DNA from: a virus
IMG/VR virus record: IMGVR_UViG_3300042691_028488
Location: 1 to 56,097 of that record
Strand: one strand, 5' to 3'
DNA: 56,097 nt
Under the pieces are notes generated by a model. It was not told where the DNA came from. It saw only the letters and a list, made by a program, of their open reading frames with translations, and did no database searches. A program made the translations under genes and the position numbers. This document shows, piece by piece, positions 50,336 to 56,097 of the stretch; position 1 is the first letter of the stretch; every line of letters begins with the position of its first letter.

Positions 50336-50478
50336 TGCGGTGCAAAGTGCAGTTGTATGTGGCAGGTAAAGTCTTTCACGAAATCGTAGAGGCAAAAGAT
50401 TATAAAGATGCAAGAGAAACTGCACTTGCCCGAAATCCAAATGCAAAAGTTGTTGGAGTTACTGCTGTTTTTGATTAA
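50335..50478 (+). CDS. Small protein in hli operon
   Basis: A 47-residue protein starting MRCKVQLYVAGKVFHEIVEAKDYKDA, with a beta-alpha-beta look. Unknown function. It begins inside the hli stop (TGATG), and the peroxiredoxin gene follows after 5 bases. Confidence 0.62.
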   Translation: MRCKVQLYVAGKVFHEIVEAKDYKDARETALARNPNAKVVGVTAVFD

Positions 50479-50483
50479 TACTT

Positions 50484-51056
50484 ATGTTTAATATTTTTAA
50501 AAAGAAGGAAACTACTATGGAGGTGCCTATGCGTAAAGAAGGTTACACCATTCCCGAAGTTCAATTCCAATTTCGTGAGAATGGTGAGTTTGTAAATCGT
50601 ACAACATCAGAACTCTTTAATGGAAAGCGTGTGGTCATTTTTAGCCTGCCTGGTGCTTTCACTCCTACTTGCAGTGCCTATCAGTTACCTGGATTCGAAG
50701 AGAAATATGACGACTTTATTGGTCTTGGCATCGACAATATTTACTGCATCTCTGTTAATGATGGGTTTGTGATGAATGCCTGGGCACAAGACCAGAACAT
50801 TGAGAAAGTAAAACTCATTCCAGACGGCAATGCATATTTTACACGTTCTATGGGTATGCTCGTCAATAAGTCTAACCTTGGTTTCGGTGATCGCTCTTGG
50901 CGTTATGCTGCAGTCGTGGATAACGGAATCATCGAAAAACTATTCATTGAAGATGGGCAACGGGACAATGCAGAAACCGACCCTTACGAAGCGACTACTC
51001 CAGAAGTTGTTTTCAATTATGTAAAATCTACAGTTCGTGAAGTAGCAACAGTTTGA
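50484..51056 (+). CDS. Peroxiredoxin (Prx5 type)
   Basis: This 190-residue protein has the Prx5 active site VVIFSLPGAFTPTCSAYQLPGF, with the peroxidatic Cys in TPTC near residue 63, and an AWAQDQNIEKVKLIPDGN strand. No resolving CxxC is seen nearby. It reduces peroxides, a plausible partner for D1 and Hlips under light stress. The short basic leader MFNIFKKKETTMEVPM offers later ATGs as alternative starts. Ends at a terminator. Confidence 0.9.
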   Translation: MFNIFKKKETTMEVPMRKEGYTIPEVQFQFRENGEFVNRTTSELFNGKRVVIFSLPGAFTPTCSAYQLPGFEEKYDDFIGLGIDNIYCISVNDGFVMNAWAQDQNIEKVKLIPDGNAYFTRSMGMLVNKSNLGFGDRSWRYAAVVDNGIIEKLFIEDGQRDNAETDPYEATTPEVVFNYVKSTVREVATV

Positions 51057-51059
51057 ATG

Positions 51060-51084
51060 AAGGAGGGTTTATCCCTCCTTTTTT
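51060..51084 (+). terminator. Intrinsic terminator after peroxiredoxin
   Basis: An 8-bp stem AAGGAGGG/CCCTCCTT with loop TTTAT and T-run. Confidence 0.92.
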
Positions 51085-51092
51085 AATAAATA
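51085..51092 (+). promoter_or_regulatory. Late promoter box AATAAATA
   Basis: AATAAATA directly after the terminator U-tract. The expected start site is about 51098, which favours ATG 51116 over 51095 for the next gene. Confidence 0.65.
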
Positions 51093-51115
51093 TAATGCAG
51101 GGTTTGGATACTATA

Positions 51116-51814
51116 ATGCTCATCGATCTTCATAACTTTTTTAAATTTTACGACGAAAAAAATCCAAAGCATGTTGCTGCGGTAGAACAATTTGAAAAAG
51201 ACTTGCAGTTAAAGGCACAAGAATTAGTGCAAGATGATGCAAATTGGGTGAGAATTTTTAGAACTAAGGAAGACAAACCTCAAGCAACTATTTTACCTGT
51301 TCCTTTCTATCCACAAACAGATAATTATAGAGATGCAAATAGAACTTGTAACTCTTCTGCTTGTGCAATGTGTCTTGAGTATTTCAAACCTGGCACACTA
51401 AAAGGACCTAAGGGCGACGACGCCTATGTACAAAAAGTTTTTTCAATCGGGGACACAACTGATCACTTGGTTCAAACCAAGGTTCTTGCGTCATACGGTA
51501 TTAAATCCAGTTTTTCCTACAGCCTTTCTTTTGTTGATCTTGATAGAGAGCTTGCCGCTGGTAGACCTGTTGTTATTGGTATTCTTCATAGGGGCACTCT
51601 ATCTGCTCCCACGGGAGGACACATGGTAGTTGTTATTGGTAAGACACCTGCTGGTGATTACGTTGTTAATGATCCATATGGAAGTCTTAATGATGGTTAT
51701 ACTGGATCTGTAAATAATGGTAAGGGTGCTGTATATAAGCGTAGTGAATTAGCACGTAGATGGTGTCCAGCAGGTAATGATGGTTGGGGTAGAATTTTTG
51801 ATGTAAAAAAGTAG
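51116..51814 (+). CDS. C39-like cysteine peptidase, zero-frame product
   Basis: This 232-residue protein has a papain-like C39 fold. The nucleophile is probably Cys78 in NRTCNSSACAMCLEYF. His169 lies in GGHMVVVIG and an Asn/Asp in VVNDPYG near 185. It likely cuts murein peptides or acts as a lysis amidase. It ends KK-stop on A_AAA_AAG followed by TAG and a 13-bp stem, a classic -1 frameshift layout. ATG 51095 is an alternative start but would precede the late start site. Confidence 0.82.
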   Translation: MLIDLHNFFKFYDEKNPKHVAAVEQFEKDLQLKAQELVQDDANWVRIFRTKEDKPQATILPVPFYPQTDNYRDANRTCNSSACAMCLEYFKPGTLKGPKGDDAYVQKVFSIGDTTDHLVQTKVLASYGIKSSFSYSLSFVDLDRELAAGRPVVIGILHRGTLSAPTGGHMVVVIGKTPAGDYVVNDPYGSLNDGYTGSVNNGKGAVYKRSELARRWCPAGNDGWGRIFDVKK

Positions 51815-52293
51815 AATTAACATCACAACAAAAAGTCCCTCAGTGTGGTGTTAATTTAGTTAAGGAATTTGAGGGATGTCATTTACATGCTTATCCCGAT
51901 CCATTAACTGGAGGACTTCCGATCACTATTGGTTGGGGAAGTACTAAGGATTTTAATGGACAACCATTCAAACTTGGAAGAAAAATAACTCAGGACTATG
52001 CTGATAAATTATTAATATTTGATCTTGAACAGAGGTTCTTTCCTATCCTACAAAAAATACCTTATTGGAGTGAAATGAATGACAACCAACGCGGAGCACT
52101 TTTATCCTTTGCTTATAATCTTGGCGCTGGGTTTTACAATTCAAGCAATTTCAATACTATCTCTCGTAATTTACGTGAGAAAAATTGGAAAGCAATTCCT
52201 GAAACACTAAAGTTGTATCGTAATCCTGGATCTAATGTTGAAGCGGGATTGTTTAGAAGACGTGTTGCTGAAGGTAAACTTTGGAGTTCTTAA
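51116..52293 (+). CDS. Candidate frameshift fusion: C39-like peptidase + T4-type lysozyme
   Basis: A slip from 51811 back one base joins the peptidase to a 160-codon frame (51811-52293), giving about 392 residues. The second domain is a GH24 lysozyme. Relative to the junction, E21 (EFEG), D30 (YPD) and T39 (ITIGWG) align with Glu11, Asp20 and Thr26 of T4 lysozyme, and Glu-to-Asp spacing matches exactly. No ATG, GTG or TTG precedes these residues in frame; the first in-frame ATG (52075) is too late. The slip site is A_AAA_AAG at 51805-51811, then TAG and a 13-bp stem (51815-51827 with 51844-51856). A one-base assembly error in the A-run would mimic this. Confidence 0.7.
51805..51856 (+). promoter_or_regulatory. 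Candidate -1 programmed frameshift signal
   Basis: Slippery heptamer A_AAA_AAG (51805-51811) in the peptidase frame, stop TAG at 51812, then a 13-bp stem with one G-U pair (51815-51827 with 51844-51856) and a 16-nt loop. The spacer is 3 nt, rising to 5 or 6 if the terminal A-T pairs open. Confidence 0.72.
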
Positions 52294-52529
52294 TCTTCCA
52301 CTTTAGTTCTTAATGCAATTACTGTAGTAAGAATAGTCAGTAAAGTTTCATACCCTCTTCTTTCAGATTCTTTGCAATCTAAAGGAGGAGGGTTTTCTAA
52401 TTCTCCTTTTGCATTTGCTTCATTCATAGAACCTGGTAACATAAAATTGCACGAGACAAAATTAAATCCTACAAATACAATTATAGCACCACAAATAATA
52501 AAGATGAGTTTAGTTAAATTGAGTTTCAT
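52290..52529 (-). CDS. Membrane-anchored small protein, minus strand
   Basis: A 79-residue protein with a basic start (MKLNLTKLIF), one hydrophobic helix (IFIICGAIIVFVGFNFVSC) that ends at a possible lipobox Cys, and a helical tail SERRGYETLLTILTTVIAL. Function unknown; the place beside a lysozyme allows a lysis role. The stop overlaps the convergent lysozyme stop over TTAA. Coupled by ATGA to the upstream minus-strand gene. Confidence 0.65.
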   Translation of the reverse strand: MKLNLTKLIFIICGAIIVFVGFNFVSCNFMLPGSMNEANAKGELENPPPLDCKESERRGYETLLTILTTVIALRTKVED

Positions 52530-52717
52530 CTTCCTTCTTGTTTATGGATCCAGGTTTTTAATTCTGCTACGTATTCTCTAAGTATCTGTGCTTTTTCTAA
52601 ATGCCATTTATCACCACTCTTAAAATATTCATATGTGTGGTTATCTATTGCTTTTAGTGTTTGATGTATTGGTGCGTTCCAAGGTTCCCTAATAGGTGTA
52701 TTCCATTCCCGAGGCAT
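52526..52717 (-). CDS. Small protein, minus strand
   Basis: A 63-residue protein starting MPREWNTPIREPWNAPIHQTL, then WHLEKAQILREYVAELKTWIHK. Soluble and helical, not recognised. Coupled to the 52290 gene by an ATGA overlap and preceded by an exact late promoter on the minus strand. Confidence 0.65.
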   Translation of the reverse strand: MPREWNTPIREPWNAPIHQTLKAIDNHTYEYFKSGDKWHLEKAQILREYVAELKTWIHKQEGR

Positions 52718-52757
52718 ATTGGGGAAAGCAGTTTTAACTATTTAGTTTTTAAGGTCT

Positions 52758-52765
52758 TATTTATA
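52758..52765 (-). promoter_or_regulatory. T4-type late promoter TATAAATA, minus strand
   Basis: The plus strand reads TATTTATA. The box lies about 40 bases upstream of the 52717 start, back to back with the psbA promoter. Confidence 0.68.
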
Positions 52766-52791
52766 GGTAGACAGTTTTGAAATTGGATCTG

Positions 52792-52825
52792 TTGACAGCA
52801 TTTGCTAACAGTGTTATGATAAATA
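52792..52825 (+). promoter_or_regulatory. Overlapping early and late promoter of psbA
   Basis: TTGACA at 52792-52797, a 17-nt spacer, and TATGAT at 52815-52820, with GATAAATA at 52818-52825. Same early/late overlap as before tRNA-Pro. Confidence 0.8.
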
Positions 52826-52832
52826 CATCAAC

Positions 52833-52988
52833 AGGTTAAGGAATGTAACAGTTCTTTAATCTTTGTAACTCCCATTAACCGAGACCTACGGGGAGTATAA
52901 AAACGTCTCTCATACCCAGTCTGAGGGTGACTGGGGAATAGTAACTCCACCATTTCCCTGATGGTCTTACTACTTTCTAAGAAAAAAA
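52833..52988 (+). promoter_or_regulatory. Structured psbA leader
   Basis: About 155 nt with several stems: GGTTAA/TTAACC, GAGAC/GTCTC, CCCAGTC-TGAGGGT-GACTGGG, and ACTCCC with GGGAGT. Structured RNA motifs (PhotoRC-I and -II) are known upstream of psbA in cyanobacteria and cyanophages; identity with one of them is suggested by position only. Confidence 0.5.
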
Positions 52989-54068
52989 ATGACTGCTACA
53001 ATTTCACGTCAACAACAATCGAATACATGGGAACAGTTTTGTAACTGGATTACTTCAACTGATAACCGCCTCTATGTGGGTTGGTTCGGCGTTCTGATGA
53101 TCCCTTGCTTGCTTGCCGCAACAACGTGTTTCATCATCGCATTTATCGGTGCTCCCCCAGTGGACATCGACGGTATCCGTGAACCCGTTGCTGGTTCACT
53201 CATGTACGGAAACAACATCATCTCTGGTGCTGTGATTCCTTCGTCCAATGCTATTGGACTGCACTTTTATCCTATCTGGGAAGCTGCTTCCCTAGATGAG
53301 TGGCTTTACAACGGTGGACCTTTCCAACTGGTTGTGTTCCACTTCCTGATTGGTATCTACGCCTATATGGGTCGTGAGTGGGAACTTTCTTACCGTCTTG
53401 GTATGCGTCCTTGGATCTGTGTTGCATACTCTGCACCTGTTGCTGCTGCATCCGCAGTATTCCTGGTCTATCCTTTCGGTCAAGGTTCTTTCTCTGATGC
53501 GATGCCTTTGGGTATCAGCGGCACCTTCAACTACATGCTGGTGTTCCAGGCAGAGCACAACATCCTGATGCACCCCTTCCACATGCTTGGTGTGGCTGGT
53601 GTGTTCGGTGGTTCACTGTTCAGTGCTATGCACGGTTCTCTGGTTACTTCCTCTCTGGTTCGTGAAACCACTGAGAACGAATCTCAGAACTATGGTTACA
53701 AGTTCGGTCAAGAAGAAGAGACTTACAACATTGTTGCTGCACACGGTTACTTTGGTCGTCTGATCTTCCAATACGCTTCGTTCAACAACTCTCGTTCACT
53801 TCACTTCTTCCTTGCTGCCTGGCCTGTTGTAGGCATCTGGTTCACTGCTCTTGGTGTTAGCACAATGGCGTTTAACCTCAACGGTTTCAACTTTAACCAG
53901 TCTATCGTTGATAGTCAGGGTCGTGTGCTGAACACCTGGGCAGACGTTCTGAACCGCGCTGGTCTGGGCATGGAAGTGATGCACGAGCGCAATGCTCACA
54001 ACTTCCCTCTTGACCTTGCTGCTGTTGAGAACACCCCTGTTGCTCTTACTGCACCTGCAATCGGTTGA
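52989..54068 (+). CDS. psbA: Photosystem II D1 protein
   Basis: Full-length, intron-free D1 of 359 residues. Landmarks: [67 protein letters not shown] (His of the non-haem iron site region), [19 protein letters not shown], and C-terminal HNFPLDLA followed by a processed tail. Residue 130 is Glu, as in high-light D1 forms. Replaces damaged host D1 during infection. Codon use is host-like and GC-richer than most of the window. Confidence 0.98.
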   Translation: MTATISRQQQSNTWEQFCNWITSTDNRLYVGWFGVLMIPCLLAATTCFIIAFIGAPPVDIDGIREPVAGSLMYGNNIISGAVIPSSNAIGLHFYPIWEAASLDEWLYNGGPFQLVVFHFLIGIYAYMGREWELSYRLGMRPWICVAYSAPVAAASAVFLVYPFGQGSFSDAMPLGISGTFNYMLVFQAEHNILMHPFHMLGVAGVFGGSLFSAMHGSLVTSSLVRETTENESQNYGYKFGQEEETYNIVAAHGYFGRLIFQYASFNNSRSLHFFLAAWPVVGIWFTALGVSTMAFNLNGFNFNQSIVDSQGRVLNTWADVLNRAGLGMEVMHERNAHNFPLDLAAVENTPVALTAPAIG

Positions 54069-54093
54069 TAAAAATTGAATAACTGATATAATT

Positions 54094-54120
54094 AAGAGGG
54101 TATAATAACCCTCTTTTTTT
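54094..54120 (+). terminator. Intrinsic terminator of psbA
   Basis: A 7-bp stem AGAGGGT/ACCCTCT with loop ATAATA and T-run. The next small ORF begins directly after the U-tract. Confidence 0.9.
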
Positions 54121-54240
54121 ATGTCTCACAATCACAATTACGAACCTATGCCTAATTGGATTATTTGGGCAGGAATAGGGATTATGATATTCACAGTTCT
54201 CATATTTGTTTTATTCACTCTTGGAGTAATTTATGGGTAA
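54121..54240 (+). CDS. Membrane microprotein after psbA
   Basis: A 39-residue protein starting MSHNHNYEPMPNWIIWAGIG with one transmembrane helix (IIWAGIGIMIFTVLIFVLFTLG). The ATG lies directly after the psbA terminator U-tract with no ribosome site; the internal ATG at 54148 is an alternative. It would need terminator read-through or a leaderless message. Confidence 0.5.
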   Translation: MSHNHNYEPMPNWIIWAGIGIMIFTVLIFVLFTLGVIYG

Positions 54241-54269
54241 TTCATTATGTCTTTAATCCATAACAAAAT

Positions 54270-54298
54270 CTAACATATTAGTGAGAACTCATTATAAT
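54270..54298 (+). promoter_or_regulatory. Host-type promoter of talC
   Basis: TATAAT at 54293-54298 with a partial -35 CTAACA at 54270-54275 and a 17-nt spacer, 24 bases before ATG 54322. Confidence 0.5.
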
Positions 54299-54321
54299 TA
54301 GTGATGAGTTTTTACTTGTAT

Positions 54322-54981
54322 ATGAAGATCTTTTTAGATACAGCAGATGTCACAATGATTAATCCAGCATATGAAACTGGATTATTGGATGGAGTTACTA
54401 CAAATCCTACTTTAATTCTTAAAAGTGGTAGACAACTTCATGAAGTCATTAAAGAAATATCAAAATCTTTTTTAAATTTACAAAGTATTTCCGCAGAAGT
54501 TGTTGCTGATACTTCAGAAGAAATGCTTTCACAAGCACAAAAGTATTATTCAATTGCACCTTCTGTTACAATCAAAGTTCCTTGTACTGTGGAAGGACTT
54601 AAAGCATGTAAGTTTCTTTCTGATAAAGGAATTCAAACTAATGTAACTCTTGTGTTCTCAGTAGCACAGGCAATCCTTGCATCAAAAGCAGGAGCAACAT
54701 TTATCTCACCATTCGTTGGTCGTTGGATGGACAATTCTATTGATGGAATTGAACTTATCAAAAACATTCGTAAGGCATTTGATTACTCAGGAACATCTAC
54801 ACAAATTCTTGCAGCATCTCTTCGTGATGTAAGACAGGTAGAACAATCTGCTCTTAGTGGTGCAGATGTGGTTACAATCCCTCCTGTTGTATTCTGGGCA
54901 ATGTATAAAAATATTATGACTGATAAAGGTTTAGAACTTTTTCAGAAAGATTGGGAAACTGTTTTAGATAAGAAAAAATGA
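54322..54981 (+). CDS. talC: Transaldolase (TalC type)
   Basis: This 219-residue compact transaldolase begins MKIFLDTADVTMI, has GVTTNPTLI, the Schiff-base Lys in VTIKVPCTVEG near residue 85, and FISPFVGRWMD. TalC is the short form typical of cyanophages and shifts carbon to the pentose phosphate pathway. ATG 54322 is chosen because other TalC proteins start MKIFLDTA; in-frame codons upstream are less likely. Coupled by ATGA to the next gene. Confidence 0.95.
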   Translation: MKIFLDTADVTMINPAYETGLLDGVTTNPTLILKSGRQLHEVIKEISKSFLNLQSISAEVVADTSEEMLSQAQKYYSIAPSVTIKVPCTVEGLKACKFLSDKGIQTNVTLVFSVAQAILASKAGATFISPFVGRWMDNSIDGIELIKNIRKAFDYSGTSTQILAASLRDVRQVEQSALSGADVVTIPPVVFWAMYKNIMTDKGLELFQKDWETVLDKKK

Positions 54982-55184
54982 AATCAGAACATCAATGTTG
55001 GCATTTTATAATGTCATCTTTCGCAAGAATTTATGGTGTTAATAAAATAAAAAGTGAAGAGGGATTTCATGCCTTTGCATTAGAATGGTGCGATGAGCAC
55101 AATTATCGTTGTGATATACATCTTGATGATTTAAATAAAGTTGATTTTTATTTCAGACAACAGTACGAATCTTGGGAGAAATAA
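54978..55184 (+). CDS. Small protein between talC and gnd
   Basis: A 68-residue acidic protein starting MKSEHQCWHFIMSSFARIYG, not recognised. It overlaps the talC stop (ATGA) and ends right before the gnd start, so all three are likely in one transcript. Confidence 0.65.
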   Translation: MKSEHQCWHFIMSSFARIYGVNKIKSEEGFHAFALEWCDEHNYRCDIHLDDLNKVDFYFRQQYESWEK

Positions 55185-56097
55185 ATGAAAGTAGGATTAA
55201 TTGGTTTAGGAAGAATGGGTGAGGGTATGTCTCGCCGTATGATGAAAGTAGGAATAGAAGTATGGGGTTACAGGAGAAATTATGAAAAAGCACAAGAAGC
55301 ATATGAAAACGGATATGTTAATGGTGTTACAACTTCTATACAAGGCCTTGTTCAAGTAGTTAAAGGTCAAAATAAACCAGGGATTTTTCAAATGGTTGTC
55401 CCTGCCGAAACAGTAGAGGAGACAATCAATGAGTTACTACGATATTGTGGTGAAGGAGATATTATTATTGATCATGGCAATAGCAATTTTAAAGACAGTC
55501 GGAAGAGAGCAGAACGCCTGGCAAAACTTGGTATCCAATATATTGATTGTGGCACTAGCGGTGGTGTTTATGGTTTGGATCGTGGATACTGTCTTATGGT
55601 TGGAGGTGGAGATACTGCAGTCGCCACTTGTAAAAGCATTTTTAATGCACTCTCCCCAGGAATTGACGCTGCCCCCAGGACTGAATTTAACTCAGACATA
55701 ACATCCGCAGAATACGGGTGGTTGCATTGTGGTGGTCCAGGTGCAGGACATTTTGTGAAGATGGTTCATAATGGGATTGAGTACGGTATTATGCAAGCAT
55801 ATGCCGAAGGATTTAATATTCTAAAGAATGCTAATGCTGGTTCCAAATATGTTAGAGAAGGAGACGCAGAAGTTGCACCAATGGCAGATCCCGAAAGTTA
55901 CTGCTATGATATTGACGTTGCTGAGGTTGCTGAGTTATGGCGTCGTGGTAGTGTGGTTGGCAGTTGGTTACTTGATCTTACTGCTGATGTGCTACGCAGG
56001 GATGGTATCCTTAAACAGTTCTCTGGAGGCGTATCCGACAGCGGTGAGGGTCGTTGGACTGTTTCTGCCGCTGTGGATTTGGGGGTTCCCGCTCCTG
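55185..56097 (+). CDS. gnd: 6-phosphogluconate dehydrogenase (3' end outside window)
   Basis: The frame is open from ATG 55185 to the window end, 304 codons. It has the NADP motif KVGLIGLGRMGEGMSRRM, IDHGNSNFKDS, GTSGGVYGLDRG, and the catalytic Lys with GGPGAGHFVKMVHNGIEYG near residue 193. Gnd makes NADPH and ribulose 5-phosphate; with talC it supports nucleotide synthesis during infection. It starts immediately after the previous stop. Confidence 0.95.
   Translation, partial: MKVGLIGLGRMGEGMSRRMMKVGIEVWGYRRNYEKAQEAYENGYVNGVTTSIQGLVQVVKGQNKPGIFQMVVPAETVEETINELLRYCGEGDIIIDHGNSNFKDSRKRAERLAKLGIQYIDCGTSGGVYGLDRGYCLMVGGGDTAVATCKSIFNALSPGIDAAPRTEFNSDITSAEYGWLHCGGPGAGHFVKMVHNGIEYGIMQAYAEGFNILKNANAGSKYVREGDAEVAPMADPESYCYDIDVAEVAELWRRGSVVGSWLLDLTADVLRRDGILKQFSGGVSDSGEGRWTVSAAVDLGVPAP

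Noticed and set aside
52989-54068. Intron or homing endonuclease in psbA
   Set aside because: The D1 frame is continuous over 359 codons.
1-56097. Integrase, transposase, insertion sequence or attachment site
   Set aside because: None recognised; the tRNA genes are complete and show no duplicated 3' ends in the window.

Overview
The window reads as part of the genome of a T4-like cyanophage (a myovirus of marine Synechococcus or Prochlorococcus). T4-type replication genes (uvsX, gp41-like helicase, gp61-like primase, nrdA/nrdB) and T4-type late promoters (TATAAATA) sit beside cyanophage auxiliary genes: psbA, two hli genes, pstS, talC, gnd and mazG. Most of the window is AT-rich. The block from the porin gene to psbA is visibly more GC-rich and host-like.

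Layout. 1-2708: uvsX (partial), a small oxygenase and the replicative helicase. 2712-15164: an accessory surface-sugar island with sugar aminotransferases, nucleotide-sugar dehydrogenases and an epimerase, a sulfotransferase-like gene, six tandem GT25-like glycosyltransferases and an amidinotransferase. 15213-22673: mazG, tRNA-Ala and tRNA-Leu, and late virion-type genes, including Lys/Ala-rich proteins that look like T4 internal proteins. 22700-29285: primase, nrdA, nrdB, another Lys/Ala-rich protein and a GIY-YIG endonuclease-like gene. 29286-31468: a lysozyme-like gene, a lipoprotein and four tRNAs (Ile, Arg, Asn, Val) separated by long structured spacers. 31515-38424: three radical-SAM genes, five overlapping microproteins, tRNA-Ser, tRNA-Pro and tRNA-Met, a Phd/YefM-like antitoxin and a repeated structured RNA. 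38451-46886: a GDP-fucose and glycosyltransferase operon. 46887-56097: porin, pstS, an hli operon, a peroxiredoxin, a two-frame peptidase/lysozyme, psbA, talC and gnd (partial).

How the genes work together. Early transcription appears to start at host-type promoters (TTGACA-N17-TATAAT class), found before mazG, primase, tRNAs, hli and psbA. Late transcription starts at TATAAATA-type boxes. Several late boxes begin inside the U-tract of an intrinsic terminator, and some early and late promoters overlap. nrdAB, talC and gnd supply nucleotides and NADPH; psbA and hli sustain photosynthesis; pstS carries a Pho-box-like site. The sugar islands probably remodel the host surface.

Most notable observations: (1) a candidate -1 programmed frameshift (A_AAA_AAG, stop, 13-bp stem) joining a C39-like peptidase to a T4-type lysozyme that has no start codon of its own; (2) pseudoknotted RNAs between tRNA genes; (3) a tandem RNA module with a 55-nt period ending in a terminator; (4) Lys-rich proteins with N-termini like T4 capsid-targeting sequences; (5) terminators fused to late promoters. 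All functional statements come from reading the sequence; no database search was run.
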